Shown: one piece after another, positions 33,864-46,545 of the stretch
How the letters are laid out: each line of letters begins with the position of its first letter
How positions within the stretch are numbered: position 1 is the first letter of the stretch
Source of the DNA: Rehmannia glutinosa
Taxonomy: Eukaryota; Streptophyta; Magnoliopsida; Lamiales; Orobanchaceae
Reading direction: 5' to 3'
Length of the DNA: 64,000 bases
Assembly (NCBI GenBank): GCA_016081115.2
Contig: JABTTQ020003010.1
Coordinates: 62,001 to 126,000, forward strand
Position numbers and translations under genes: made by a program
Notes under the pieces: model-generated
Seen by the model: only the letters and a program-made list of their open reading frames with translations
The model's database searches: none
What the model was told of the DNA's origin: nothing

Positions 33864-35427
33864 TGTTTGGAAATTATTTTGTAGATTTTGATGAATGCCA
33901 TGTAAAACTTAGAATAGGAAGTTGGCACCCCATTCTTGTTATAAATTGCATTGTAATAGATAGTTTGGTAGAGTGAGTCAAGTCACTATGCCCGAACATG
34001 CAAGAAGACAACTGGAGACTAAAAGGAAGACTCATTTGTGAGGTAGAGTGAGTGTGGCAACGAAGAGAAGACAGAACTCGATCAAGGTGCAGCTAAGATG
34101 CAGCTGAGTGAAGTATCAGTCAAGCAACTCAAGATAGCCAAGTCTCAAGTTGAAGTGACAGAAAGAGTCATCCAATGATTGGAAGTTGACTCTAAGTCAC
34201 CTGGGGAAGGCAAGGAAATGCAGTCAAGTCGAGATAACTGAAAGAGATCCGTTGCACAGAAATCAAGAGAATTACTTAAACAAGTAATACTTCCATACTA
34301 CCTTTCTTGAAGTGCTCAGTCCCCCGAAGCATGCAAAAGGAATAAAGCAATGGGAAGCACTGCACCTTGTCGGAACTCTGAAAAGCTGAAGAATCGTTCA
34401 TACGAGGAAATGTAAATTCCAAGGACTGCAACAAGACAAGCAAACGGCCACAAGTGACTTTCAAAAAATAAACCTATCTCTTCAACGGGTGATTTTTGAA
34501 AGATCACTATAAAAGGCCGAGGAATCACTCGAGAGAGAAGGTTACCGACCTGAACCACGAACATTCAAGCTAACATTTGAATCTGTAACCAAGAATACTC
34601 TCAAGTCATTCAAGATCAATCCTCAAGTCTACATTACGAAGGAAATCAATTCAACACTCACCTGTGAAGGAAAGACAACTTCAATCGGTTGAAGAGGAAA
34701 TATTTGAAGAATCAAGGTGTCTACATTCCACGAAGGATTGTAGAAAGGTTCAAGGTCGAACAGGCTTAAGCTATTTGGAGGGCTTTGTGATCAAATCCAA
34801 GGAACTTAAGCAAGTGGGTCTGTAGTAGCAAAGCGCACGCCTGTGAAGAAGCCGAGTCGCACGAGAAGCCGGTTTGTGTGACCAAGGCATCTCAGTCGAG
34901 TCCCAAAGGATCAAGTGTTTGTGTGATCAAGACTTGTATCCGGACTCGTTAACCACTCGTATATTGATCAATACTTAGTGGATTCCTCCATGAGTTGGAG
35001 AAGAGAGGAGTAGAAGAATTACCCCATCTTCGGACCTCTATAAAAACTTATTGTGTCATTTACATTTCAAAGACTTTAATTTCTCGCATCTTACTTTTAT
35101 ATCTCACGATAAATTTGCTATCCAATCGATAATCAATCGAGTGCTAAAATCAAGTATTAAAACAAACTTAACCAAATTCAAGGGTGTTAAGTCTTCCACA
35201 AAAACATATCACGATCAAGTTAAGGCTTTAGTAAAACAATTTGAGTTATTCTATCAACGGCTCGAGTCAGTCGTTGAGTGACTAACTCACGATTAACTAA
35301 CTTAGTTGTCCATCAAGGACTTTGTGAAGTATTAACTCGAACATTTTTAAAAGGACTAAATCGAAAAGTTGGTAAGGTTTATTCAACCCCCTTTTAAACC
35401 TTACACTCACACCCCTTGGGACCTACA
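33864..35427 (+). repeat. S2 5' LTR
   Basis: Starts tgtttggaaa and ends gggacctaca, adjoining the primer site. It is colinear with 46546-48104 and, in reverse, with both S1 LTRs. Confidence 0.93.
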
Positions 35428-35429
35428 AG

Positions 35430-35440
35430 TGGTATCGAGC
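35430..35440 (+). other. S2 primer-binding site, one base short
   Basis: Reads TGGTATCGAGC where S1 and tRNA-Met pairing require TGGTATCAGAGC. Ten bases on, S1's GCAGTTGG is GCGGTTGG. Both changes are loss of A from CAG. Either the primer site is damaged or the base calls are wrong. Confidence 0.85.
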
Positions 35441-35546
35441 GGTTGGTTCATTGAGCCTTCCTCGGTTCTCGAACTAGATCTCCAAATTTTTCAAAGCTTG
35501 TTTTAGTACTTAATCTTTCAAAACTTTTCTATTCAAAGTTATTATC

Positions 35547-37860
35547 ATGGAAGTAAATTTGACACGCATCCCTATGTTCACAATTGAAGAATTTGATAAT
35601 TGGAAAATTTGTATGCGTGCTCATCTATCAAAGATTACACGATGAGATGTGGATAGTGATAGAAGATGGGCCACTCCAAATCTTAAAAGTGAACACATTT
35701 TGCTAGGAGAGTGCTAAATGTTTGAAGGAGAAGAGAATGATGCTCCCGCACGATTATGGTTGAAAACCAAGAGTGAATGGACAAAATGATGAGAAAAAGA
35801 TATAACTTGGACAATGTGGCCAAGGACATTCTTTACAAAACTTTGGACAAAGCCATGTTCAACAAAGTCAAATTATGCAAAACGGCAAAAGAAATCAGGA
35901 CAAGCTAACTTTGATTTGCGAAGGACCGTGAGCAAATCAAAGAATAAACTATCTATGGTTGTACAAAAATTTGAAAACTTTAAGATGCTTTGCGGGAGAA
36001 ACCTTGGATCATTTGGATGCTAGATTCACGTAAATCACCAATGAACCTGCCTCGCACTTGGAAAGGAATATACACGAGAAGGAAATGTGTATGAAGATTT
36101 TAAGAAGTCTCCCAACCGAGTGGGATATGAAAGTCATGGCCATGAGACATTCCATGGACCTATCAAAAACATCCAACCATGAGCTATTCTCGGATCTCAA
36201 AGCCTACGAATTTGGTGAGAAGAAAAGATCAAGAAGAGACATTGTGCCCAAAACAGTGCTCTAATTGTCAAAGATGGCAAAAGAGCCGAGGTCAAAGAGG
36301 TCATTGACCAAGAGAGAGATCGACCGATGGTTAAAAGGTTCAACAAGTTCTTCAATAAGAACTACAAAAGAAGCAAAGGTAAATCCTCCGAAGACACTCG
36401 GCTCCTCCAAGTCAAGGGAGGACAAACCACCCAAAGAGAGCGGCGCATCAAAAAGTTGAATATCAAAGAGCCGACAATCCAAGGATGGAAAGAATCGATC
36501 AAAAGGTTGAAAATCTATCCGAACCGCAGCAACCTGGTCACTATGTCATTGAATGCCCATATCCTGTAGTCAACAAATACGGGAATAAAGAGGAAAGAAA
36601 AGTCTTCACGGAAAGAAGACAGAAAAGAGAAAGGCAATGTTGGCTGCAGAGAGGCGACACGGTCAAGTCAAAAGACACAAGAGACTCGGAGAGTAGTGAA
36701 GTCGACTACTTAAGTGACTCGATGAAGAAGCCTTGATCTATCTAATGGCTAAAGAACAAAACCAACCCGACCAAGAAGATGAGGTACACTCTAACTCATC
36801 ACACTCGGATACTAGTGATAGTGATTGTGACACACACACTTCATCACCCACTCGATCTTTATGATTCATTAGGCAAAATGATGAAAGATTTTGAACACAT
36901 TAAATCCTCACACACACTACTAAATGAGGAGAACAACCTACTTAAGAGCAAAACTCACGGTGACTAAGGAGCCGAGTACTCTAAGTCAAATAGCCGATGA
37001 GAATAAAAGTCTAAATTTGAAAATGCTAAGCTAATAGCAGAGATAGTGCTATAGAAAAGAGGGAGAATGATCTCAAAAATGTGATTGCCTCATTCACTAA
37101 GGCATCTAAATCATTGGATGATCTTATTATGAGTCAAAGAGAATGTGGAGACAAAACAGCTTAGATTCAATTCCTTAATGTTATGTCAAGCTCCAAAAGT
37201 GATTTTGGAAAAAGGATCTTCAAGTAATGAAGTATCTCTAAAATCCAAAACTTCAAATTGTGCACACACATTTATTCCAAAGCACAATCACAAGCAAACG
37301 GCCTTGGTTATAAAGGAAAAGGAAAACAACGAGTTGAGTATCTTTGAGAAGACAGTGAGAAGAAATCCACCAAGTCCTCAAAGCAAACTCCAAATAGGAG
37401 ATACTCAGTAAAGAAGAAACAGAGCTACCAAAAACCCCGGAAGCTCTATAAAAGAAACACATATGATGGGAATGGTAGAAAATACCCAAGCCAAGAGTGA
37501 TTGGAATAATGTGAATCGTCAAAGAAAGACCTATGGAATATAAGCCTAAGTGGCAAAGACCAGAACTCAAAAAAACCATTCCAAAGGCATAAGAGCTTTA
37601 ATCAAGACTCATATGCACCCAAGCACTACACTCAGAGATATCACAACTACCCAAAGAAGGCAATTGCTAAAACACATACACAGCATACAGACAAAAGAGA
37701 CAAGTTTGTATGAACCTACAACCCCAAGCAATTTGCAAAAATTAATTATGATTATGGCAATCGATAGATGGCAACCCCTTAGAGTCAAATCATTTGGTCT
37801 GTAGGTTGGTTGGATCATCTTACAATACTAACCCCTCGGGACCCGGCACAAGTATGGGTA
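35547..37860 (+). pseudogene. S2 Gag
   Basis: ATG 35547 gives MEVNLTRIPMFTIEEFDNWK and breaks by frameshift after about 30 codons (the AHLS… segment). Later pieces include 'MKILRSLPTEWDMKVMAMRH' near 36090-36150 and 'LFSDLKAYEF' near 36185. The zinc-knuckle remnant 'QQPGHYVIECPYPVVNKY' near 36520-36580 has lost its first Cys pair. A Ser/Lys-rich tail runs to about 37800. Confidence 0.8.
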
Positions 37861-38290
37861 CCTAAAACCTAATTTCCTTGATTGCGGGTTCAAGGAGCGG
37901 TGAGTGCCAAGGAACTTGGTACATGGATAGTGGTTGTTCCGGACACATGACATGAAACAAGAAAAATATATCAAAATTCAAGGAAGTCGAGGTGCAAAAG
38001 TCATATTTGGAGGGAATGAAGCTCCGGGGAGAAATAAGAGGCATTGGATCTATCAAGAAAATGGATTAGAAATCACGGATGTTGCATATGTTGAAGGACT
38101 CAACTTCAACCTCCTAAGCATAAGTCAACTCGTGACAAAGGCTACAATGTTGGATTTAACATGGGTATATGCCAAATCAAAGACATCAATCAATGAAGTT
38201 GTCTTTGCAAGGATGCGGAGACAAAAGAACATGTATGTGGTAGATTGGTCAATCGCAACACCAAGCACCGTCATAGCGAAAAGCTGGTGA
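37861..38290 (+). pseudogene. S2 protease and pre-integrase region
   Basis: The active site W-Y-M-D-S-G-C-S-G-H-M-T is intact near 37918-37950, then a TGA in the same frame. The continuation 'GAKVIFGGNEAPG' and 'DVAYVEGLNFNLLSISQL' matches S1. 'MYVVDWSIATPS' precedes the integrase zinc region. Confidence 0.8.
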
Positions 38291-39489
38291 ATCAAGTTGG
38301 ATGTGGCCTAAGAAGCCGAGTCACCCGAACTTCAAAACAATTAACAAACTTGCGGGAGTAATCTTGTAGAAGTACTTCCGGACTCAAGATACAAGAAGGA
38401 GAGTATATGTGATGCATGCGGATGGGAAAGCAAATCAAATCATCATTCAAAGAAAAGGCATGTCCATCTTCAACAGAATATTGCTTTGCTACATATGGAT
38501 CTGTTTGGTCCAAAGTGGAACCAAACTAGCATAAGTGGGAAGAAATACACCTTGGTGGTAGTAGATGACTACTCAAGATATACATGGGCAATATTCATGT
38601 GTAAAAAGAAAGAAACTTTGCGAGAAACTACCACACGGTGATGAAGAGAATACAAAATGAGAAGAGTCAAACCATTATCAAAATAAGATCTAACGAGAGG
38701 AACCGAGTTTGTCAATGGTATAATAACTCAAGATCTTGTATTGAAAATGGTATTGGTCATGAATTATCTGACAGCAAGGACTCCACAAACAAAATGGAGT
38801 TGCGAGAGAAAGAAGGAATAGAACTCTCAAAAAGAAGCAAAGAAGGACCATGTTAGTCAAGCAGGTCGCCTAAAAGATTTTGGGTCAAGCAATAAACACA
38901 AAGATGCTATAATCAAAATAGATGCATGATAAAAGACGGTGACAAAGACTCCCTATGAGATTTGGACAGGAGAAAGCCAAATGTTGCATACTTCAAAATA
39001 TTTGGATGCAAATGCTTCATCCATAACAATGGCAAAGATAATTTAAAGGCTTTTGATGCTAAAGTCGATGAAGGTATCTTCTTAGGATACTCAACAAAGC
39101 AAAGCCTACAGAGTGCTCAACAAGAGGACAATGGTTACGAGAAAAATACATCCATGTGGTGTTTGATGAACCAAATGTAAATGGAGAATACATTGAAGAA
39201 TCGGTGATAAGTTTGAATCAACCAACCATGCGGGAGAGTCCCTATGTTGAAGTCAAGCTAGAATTATCAATCCGGATGAAGATGAGATCGCCGAGTCTCA
39301 AAGACAATTTGGAAAATCTGCGGACTAAGTGATGATGAGAGAGCGATCAAAATAACACATTGCAAGACGATCGAATCCACCTAACTTACTTCAACTTTGA
39401 TGTAAGATGGCCGAGAGATCATCCACGTAACTAATCATTGGAGATGTAAGAGAAGGTGTAAAAACTAGATCGTAACTCAACAAGAAGCA
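38291..39489 (+). pseudogene. S2 integrase
   Basis: Pieces across frames: CDACGWES… (zinc Cys pair, near 38410), LHMDLFGPKWNQ then 'SISGKKYTLVVVDDYSRYTW' near 38490-38590 with the first catalytic Asp, and a damaged core near 38640-38860. The C-terminal 'PNVAYFKIFGCKCFIHNN' lies near 38975-39030. At least seven frame breaks. The region after 39180 is the variable link to reverse transcriptase. Confidence 0.78.
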
Positions 39490-41034
39490 ATGTTCACTTG
39501 CTTCATCTCACAAATAGAACCAAAAGATGTGTCACAAGCATTGGATGACACACATTGGATTCAAGCCATGCAAGAAGAGCTAAATCAGTTTGAAAGGAAC
39601 AAAGTGTGGGAATTGGTTCGAAGGCCAACCCATCAAAATATTATTGGCACTAAATGGGTGTTCAGAAACAAGATGAATGAGGACGGCTCTGTGGTAAGAA
39701 ACAAAGCAAGATTGGTAGCCAAAGGGTATTGCCAAGAAGAAGGAATAGATTTTGATGAAACCTTTGCCCCTGTGGCAAGATTTGAAGCCATAAGGATGTT
39801 TCTTGCCTATGCAGCTCACAAGAACTTTATTGTATATCAAATGGATGTAAAAAGTGCATTTCTTAATGGTTTATTGGAAGAAGAAGTGTATGTTGAACAA
39901 CCGCCAGGATTTGAGCAGAAGACTCTTGGAGATAAGGTATACAAACTCAAGAAGGCATTATATGGATTAAAACAGGCACCCAGAGCATGGTATGATACAT
40001 TATCACAATTCCTGGCGAGAACGGATTCACAAAAGGCAAAGTGGATAGAACGCTCTTCAGAATTCAAGATGGGAAGAGTATACTGCTTGTTCAAATATAT
40101 GTGGATGACATCATCTTTGGATCCACAAACAAAGAGCTGTGTGATAAATTCTCAAATCTCATGCAAAGCAAATTCGAAATGAGCATGATGGGAGAGCTGA
40201 CATTCTTCCTTGGACTCCAAGTGAAACAGCTGAAGGATGGAACCTTCATAAGTCGACAAAATACACCGAGAGTTAATGAAGAAATTTGGTATGGAAGAGA
40301 AGTCTTTGTGAAAATACAAATGAATACATCACCAAAATGGACATGGATGCAGATGGCAAGCCTTTGTAGATCAAACAAGATACTGAGAGCACTTATGGAT
40401 CATTGCTCTATCTCACAAAGAAGGGCCGGACATCACCTTTTTGTAGGTGTATGTGCAAGATTTCAATCTGCTCCAAAAGAAAGCCATATGACTGCAGCCA
40501 AGAGGATCTTGAGATATTTGAAAGGAAGCCAAGAAGTTGGCTTGTGGTATCCTAAGGAAGGTGGATTCAAGCTAATTGGTTATTCAGACTCGACTATCTT
40601 TGGATGTAGAGTTGACAGAAAAGCACCTTAGGCACATGTCAAATGCTTGAAATAGGCTAATTTCTGGTTTAGCAAAAAGCAAAATTCAATAGCCACCTCT
40701 ACAAATTGGTGACGAGAATACATAGCTGCAAGGGCAACATTGTTGTGCCCAAGTCTTATGGATGAGACAAGTGAGAGACTATGAGGTTGAAGAAAAGGAA
40801 ATTCCAATTATGTGTGACAACACAAGTGCAATTGCAATCACTCAAAATCTGTGTTGCACTCAAGAACAAAGCACATCGATGTCGATATCACTTCATAAGA
40901 CACCATGTTGAAAAGAAGGACATCACCTTGAATATATCTCAACCGATAAGAAGAATGACATATTCACAAAACCATTATGTGAATCAAGATTTGAAGAACT
41001 CAAGCATGAGTTAGGGTTAATTGAGCTGAGTTAA
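39490..41034 (+). pseudogene. S2 reverse transcriptase and RNase H
   Basis: A long open part begins 'MFTCFISQIEPKDVSQALDD' and passes 'TKWVFRNKMNEDGSVVRNKA', 'QMDVKSAFLNGLLEEEVYVE' and 'KKALYGLKQAPRAWYD' before a frameshift near 40010. The catalytic Tyr-Val-Asp-Asp is intact at 40098-40109 in the next frame. RNase H follows (ESHMTAAKRILRYLKGSQEV near 40480; ELKHELGLIELS with TAA at 41032). It is the best-preserved pol part of any element in the window. Confidence 0.9.
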
Positions 41035-41583
41035 CATTGGAAGACTCAAGAAAAGAGATGAAACACGAAAAGAGGAAAAGAGTGAACTCTTAATTCAACT
41101 AAGTGAATCACCAGATCGGAAAGTCACCAGACCGAGTTAGGCGACAGTAATGAGTCACAAGGAGAGAAGTGAGAAGAAGGATTGAATCAGCTAAGGAGTA
41201 AGTTGAGTTATTTATGAGCAAAGTGACAAAAACGCGGTCGTATTTACTAAGCAGGAATGTTTTTAAGAATGACGTCAGCATAATTATGACATGTACTGTC
41301 AAAAGCTGCACACCAAGCTTATGATTGGATATAAATGTTGCCGCATTAAATGCGAGAACTTATATGCTAATCGGCATGCAAGATCTAAGCCGTTGATTTT
41401 GATCAAATTTCAAAAACCACCCGCACGTCCTTTCATAAACCATACTTATACCATTTCGTCCAATTTTCTCTCACTTTACCAAAACTGTTCATCTCTCTCA
41501 AGACAAAAGAAAGAAACTTTCTCTCAAAACCCTACAACTCCTCAAGATCATTTTCTAAGTCTCGTTCGGTAAAACACTGAGAA
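41035..41583 (+). other. S2 spacer between pol and the extra gene
   Basis: 549 bases without a credible frame, alignable with S1 8884-9434. A promoter or splice acceptor for the downstream gene would be expected here. I cannot point to one. Confidence 0.6.
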
Positions 41584-44500
41584 ATGGCACCTACTCATGA
41601 TTTCGTCAATCTAGGAAAGCAAATCCACACTGGGTCTACTGTAGATTTCGATGGTATGGTTAAACAGGGGTCCGACGACACCCTCGTGAAGAAGATTCTT
41701 GAGAAATTGAAACGTCAGTGAAGCCGTTTTGACATTGGAGTTTCCAATGACCTATGTAGAAGAGGTCGCAGCTTCTACGTGAACGCCGAAGTTCACGATG
41801 AGGGCATCAAGTCCTCTGTTCACGGAAAAGAGTTCACCATCATCGCCAAGGATTTGGCGAACACTTTATTTGTTCGCGGAAGGAGTGGGAGATTCATGAA
41901 GCTGGTGTTGACTGACCGACCGCTTGGAAGGAAGTAGCCAAGTCCGTGTCGCGAAAGTGGTCTATACTGACTAATAAGAAGTCTTTGAAAAGAGGACTAC
42001 CACAAATTATCTGGACATTGTTGCCAAATGCATAGGCATTAAATTTGGCGGCTTTGACCGATTGTCCAAAGCTAAATTGATCGTAATGGTTGCGATCATT
42101 GAAGAAAAAGAAGGTGAATTGGGCTGAGTTTGTATACGGCAGACTCGCGCGAATATTGGGAACAAATCCTTCAAGGAGGATGGTACGTTTGGAGGTTCCT
42201 AGGATATGGCCAGTGATTGGCGAATGATGGAAGTGAAAGGAGTCCTCTTCGGCATGGAAAGGCGTTCCATGTAAACAAGAGGATGTTTCGATCAAACCTC
42301 TCTGGCGCACAGAGAGCTTACGCCAAGAGGGTTGATACGAGTGAGGGGAATCAGTGACCCCAAGATTCAGTGCCTCCTCACCTCCCAAGAAGAAGGCTGC
42401 TAAGAAAGTTGTTGCCCCTGCTGGCAAAGAAAGAAAAACAAATCCGCACTTTGCCCCTGCACTGAAGTCACACCGCCCGCATCGTGTCTCCCGCCCCCTC
42501 GCAGCCTCTGATGGAGAAGGAACCATTAATCCCTTCTGCAGTGATCAAGAAGAAGAGGATCGCCACACAACAAGGAAGCGTGCGCTCTAAGACAAATGCG
42601 AAGGCATTTATCTTCAATGAACCAGAGGAAGTGGAACCAGATGTTCCTCTGGTAAAAACAAAAAGAAGAAGAAGAATTTCCAAGCTCTTCGAGCTTGAGA
42701 AGACGGCTGAATCTGCCACTCAGCTGGAAAAGATACCCGAGACTGCTGGAGAAGTAGAGTCTCCGGAAGTTATCGATGAAACGGCTAAGTCTGCTGAGGC
42801 CGATCAGCAGAGGCAACTCGAAGACCCAGTTTGAGAGATGCAGCAAGAGGAACAAGGAATAGCCGAGACAACCGAATCACCTATTGATAGGGTTGTGTCT
42901 TCACCTGTAACGGAGGCTACTGAAGATGTCGAGCAGCAAAGTTTGCTACCCTCAATCCCTGAGCTCGAGGGACATCAGGGAGATGATGACAGGGATAATG
43001 ATGTGATGATCCTATCCCCACCATACCCAGACATTCAAAATCATCTGCGAGAATGGAGAACATGGAAGCTGAGTCGATCCAGGGAATAGTTCCAAAGACC
43101 GGAATTCATTGAAAAAGAAGACGAACTGATGAACTTCCCCGGATTGACCAATGTGGTGCAAGCTCTTGATGAAGAAAACTGTTTGGACATTCTAATATCT
43201 TTAAAGAGAAGGAGAAAGCAAGATTGGCAGAAGCAGTTGAGGCACGTGAGAAGGCCAGCATCTGCCCTCTCACTGGCACCACAAAATATACACATCCTCA
43301 CCTCGACATTCTATCGAGAAAGTGATGAGGATCGGACCCCGTTCTTTGCCGCCACGTAAGAAGAGTTGCAAATGCAGCAAGCAATGCAAGAATCCGAGAA
43401 TCCTACATGAGCAAAGAATGATGGAAGGACCGGGGAGTCATCCAAATCACCGGAGATAGATCCTATGGGAGTGGTGCAAAGATATTCACTGTTGTCGCCG
43501 CCACCACTTCCCAACTCATTCGGAGGAAGGTGTTAAGGGAAATGGCGATGAAACCGGGATTGTGGGGACCCCAATCGAGCCAACCCCTAATGAAGGTGTC
43601 TTACCACCGCCCCAACGGCTGAATACTCGGTGAGAATAGCGGGAGTCCGAGACGAGTGACCCCATTCTCTCGCTCCACGGCTGGTGTGCCGATTGAGGGG
43701 GAAACTCCTCCACCGGCAGCAAGGTCGGAGGATGTTGCGGTGACTCCACAATGCATCTCGGAGGCGAAGTGGAGAAGGAACAAATTTGAATACACAGCAG
43801 TTGTCACCGACGAGGCTCGGCGATTGAGACTGTCTCATCTCGGTGAAGTGCCAATCGCTCTGCAAGAGACCAATGACATCGCGATGCGGTCGAGGCACGT
43901 GAAGGAACCGCGCCCGGGAGTTAACACTGGCAATGAAAGTGCAATCCACGGAGTTGAGACTCGGTGGATGCCACCTCGAAAGACCCCAAGACGGCTCACA
44001 CCGTCGAAGGACCGTCCAATGCCTCGCTACGCTTGAGATCGCAGGGGGTAATGAAGGCCAACGGGAGGTTGAGACTTCCGGGGTAAAGAGATCGAAGCAC
44101 GTAACATCCCTCCTACTATCATTGATCCATCGAGAAAAGGAGATAAGTGCTCTTCACGATTCCCAGGATAATCCCGATGTAACTTTTCCGGGATCTAAAG
44201 GTGAAGATGAAGCCGAGTCATCCCCTATTGCGAGATCCAAAAGACTCGGTGAGGATGTTCCAACCACGAGTAAGTCGACCTCAAGACTACTCGCCAAACA
44301 TTCAACTTTGATGATGAGCCACCCATGGAAATCTCATCATCGTCCGATGACGCTCCGATATGGCCGAGACCACCAACTCATTTGGAAAAACCATCTCGAG
44401 ACGACGAAGTCGTTAAAACATTGAGGCTCAAAGCAAGTCGGGTCGACTTCACAAATGCACACACGGTGAAACAGAGTCCATCGCGCAGCTCCCAAGTCGC

Positions 44501-45203
44501 AGCAGATTCGACTCCACAGGGGACTTCACGAGCACCAATTATCATTGAACAAATTCCGATTACCCGTGATGATCCTTTTGTAGAATCATTTCCCTTCTCT
44601 CTGGAGGTACCGACCCCCGAAGAATCGCCTAGAGATCGCGAGCGCTTCCACAGACATGATCCTGTTATTCCATCAGACACCATTGTTCCAACTGACTATA
44701 ACTTTGATGCTGCTTGGCCGTCAGCTAAAACAGAGGTGACAGCTGAAGTTCGGGAAGTCTTCAAAGCCTTATTTGCCGAGATAGAAAAGATGGAGAGGCA
44801 CCAGGCCTCACTGGACATGAGGCTGGATAACAGAGACGCCAACCTTACTGCTGATTTGCGAGGCATAATAGTCAGGATCCGGGAAAGGTGGCAACAGCAG
44901 CAGACAATCCGTGTGGAACAAGCTCGATATTTTAGGACATTGTTCAACAAGTTGCTAGTCTGGCGGGCTGAGAATGCTGATGCAAAGACAAAATTGCAAG
45001 AGCACATCGAACAAATGCATGAATCTCACACCTCAGAGATAAAGTTGCTATGTGAACATAATATGAACGAGCTTCTACGCATGGAAGAGAACATGGATCG
45101 AAAATTCAGTCTTCTCATGGCTGAGATGAAGTTGGTAGCAGCTAAATCCAACACCACCCACTCTGAGTTCCGCAAAGATGCCGCATACCAGCAGATTAAG
45201 TAG
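41584..45203 (+). pseudogene. S2 extra gene downstream of pol (env-like position, coiled coil)
   Basis: ATG 41584 (MAPTHDFVNLGKQIHTGS). The first 150 codons, with frameshifts, carry 'YVNAEVHDEGI', 'EFTIIAKDLANT' and 'RGRSGRFMKLVL', resembling the 'putative plant transposon protein' domain common in Sirevirus elements. A Lys/Glu/Pro-rich charged middle (42484-44300) follows. The end is an open frame of about 290 codons (44325-45203) with strong heptad character from 'VREVFKALFAEIEKMERHQ' to 'MDRKFSLLMAEMKL', so a coiled coil. No signal peptide or transmembrane helix is evident. The function is unknown. The 'envelope-like' label used for SIRE1 is not supported by what I see. Confidence 0.65.
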
Positions 45204-46190
45204 AACTTGGCTATCGAGACTAGACTTCTTGCTTGCTAGCTTGTTTCAGGGTTCCTCTCTCCTTTGATGATGCCAAAAAGGGGGAAGAGGAATACCTAAA
45301 AAGCGTGAAGGATCTAAAATCGAGAAGGAGGAGGACGCAGATTGTGAAGGGAAAGACAAAGTGAGAAGTAATAAGAGAGAAGAAAGGAAAATCTGTTGAG
45401 GGAGAAGGTTCGAAAAATGTGACCTTGATGATTGCTAAAACCCCCAACAAGGTCTTTTCACACCGGTGATATCATCAAAGCAAACTCCTAGTGACTCGCC
45501 ACTCCAACACTCGCATTACCTATGGTGAAAAAGAAAGCGCAGCGATTCAAGCGGGGATAAAGGAAGTGGAAAGAAAGATGAATGCCCGAGTTATGGATAT
45601 TCAAACAACATGGAGGCATTCCAACAGACAGAGACACCTATGCCATTTCGGATACCGGAACCGAGCCAAGATTTGTTGATGAATTCAAGACGCTCGCATC
45701 TAAAGGTTACTTCGCAAACATGTCCATGGCTCAAGCCTGGATTTGTCTTGGGAAAAGGGTCTCAAACTATGTGAAGAAGCCGACAGCAAACAGACTGTGG
45801 CAAATCACTCTGCTGGTCACTCGCTAGTCACTCAGTGGGAAAAGAAGACCCAAAGATAATACACTCCGAGAGCGCGGAGGATGAAGCATGGTGGAGGAAG
45901 AGGTTTCGAGACAGATCTCGCCCAAAAACATTGAGTATATAGATCCGGGGAAAGAAATGAGGGATCTATTGGGTCGGATTTGATGAAATAGCCAACCCGC
46001 AAGTGGCTAAGAATAATCTTGAGTATGTGAAGAGAATTGAAGAGGAAAATAAGAGACAAACTCAGCTATGGGAGGAAAGACAAGAAAGACCGAGAAGAGA
46101 TGAAGTCGGAAGGCATATGAGAAAAATAAGGCAGATGAAGATGAGAAGAAGAGAAAGAGGTCAGAAGATGATAGAGTCAAGGAGATGAAA
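45204..46190 (+). pseudogene. S2 terminal segment of the extra gene region
   Basis: Shares 'HGGIP', 'RDTYAIS', 'DEFKTLAS' with S1 4763-5213. A second part (46003-46188) is Arg/Glu/Lys-rich and probably helical (NLEYVKRIEEENKRQTQLWE). It could be a separate small gene or the end of the coiled-coil protein after frame loss. I do not recognise a family. Confidence 0.4.
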
Positions 46191-46545
46191 GAAGGAGGCG
46201 TGAAGGAGATGAAGTGTTGTTGTCATCAACCCTTCATGTATTTTACTATGTAAATACATTCTATGTAAGTCTTCTCAGACATCGAATAAAATTGTACAAT
46301 TTCTATACTTGTGTAGATATAGAACAAACATGGTTACTTTAAGTTCCATTTAAGCTCGATACATTTTCTTTTGGTTCAAGCTCTGATACACTTTGTAAAC
46401 AACTATGTAAAGAACAAGAATGTTATGATCAATAAAATATCGATTCTAAGCATACATTCTATGACTCTACATTTGTCTGTATGTATCTTTGATGTTTAAT
46501 TATTGTATGAATGTTTTAAGTTTTGGCATCATCAAAAAGGGGAAA
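46191..46545 (+). other. S2 3' untranslated part and purine tract
   Basis: AT-rich with no frame, ending in the tract AAAAAGGGGAAAT at 46533-46545 that primes the plus strand. Confidence 0.85.
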
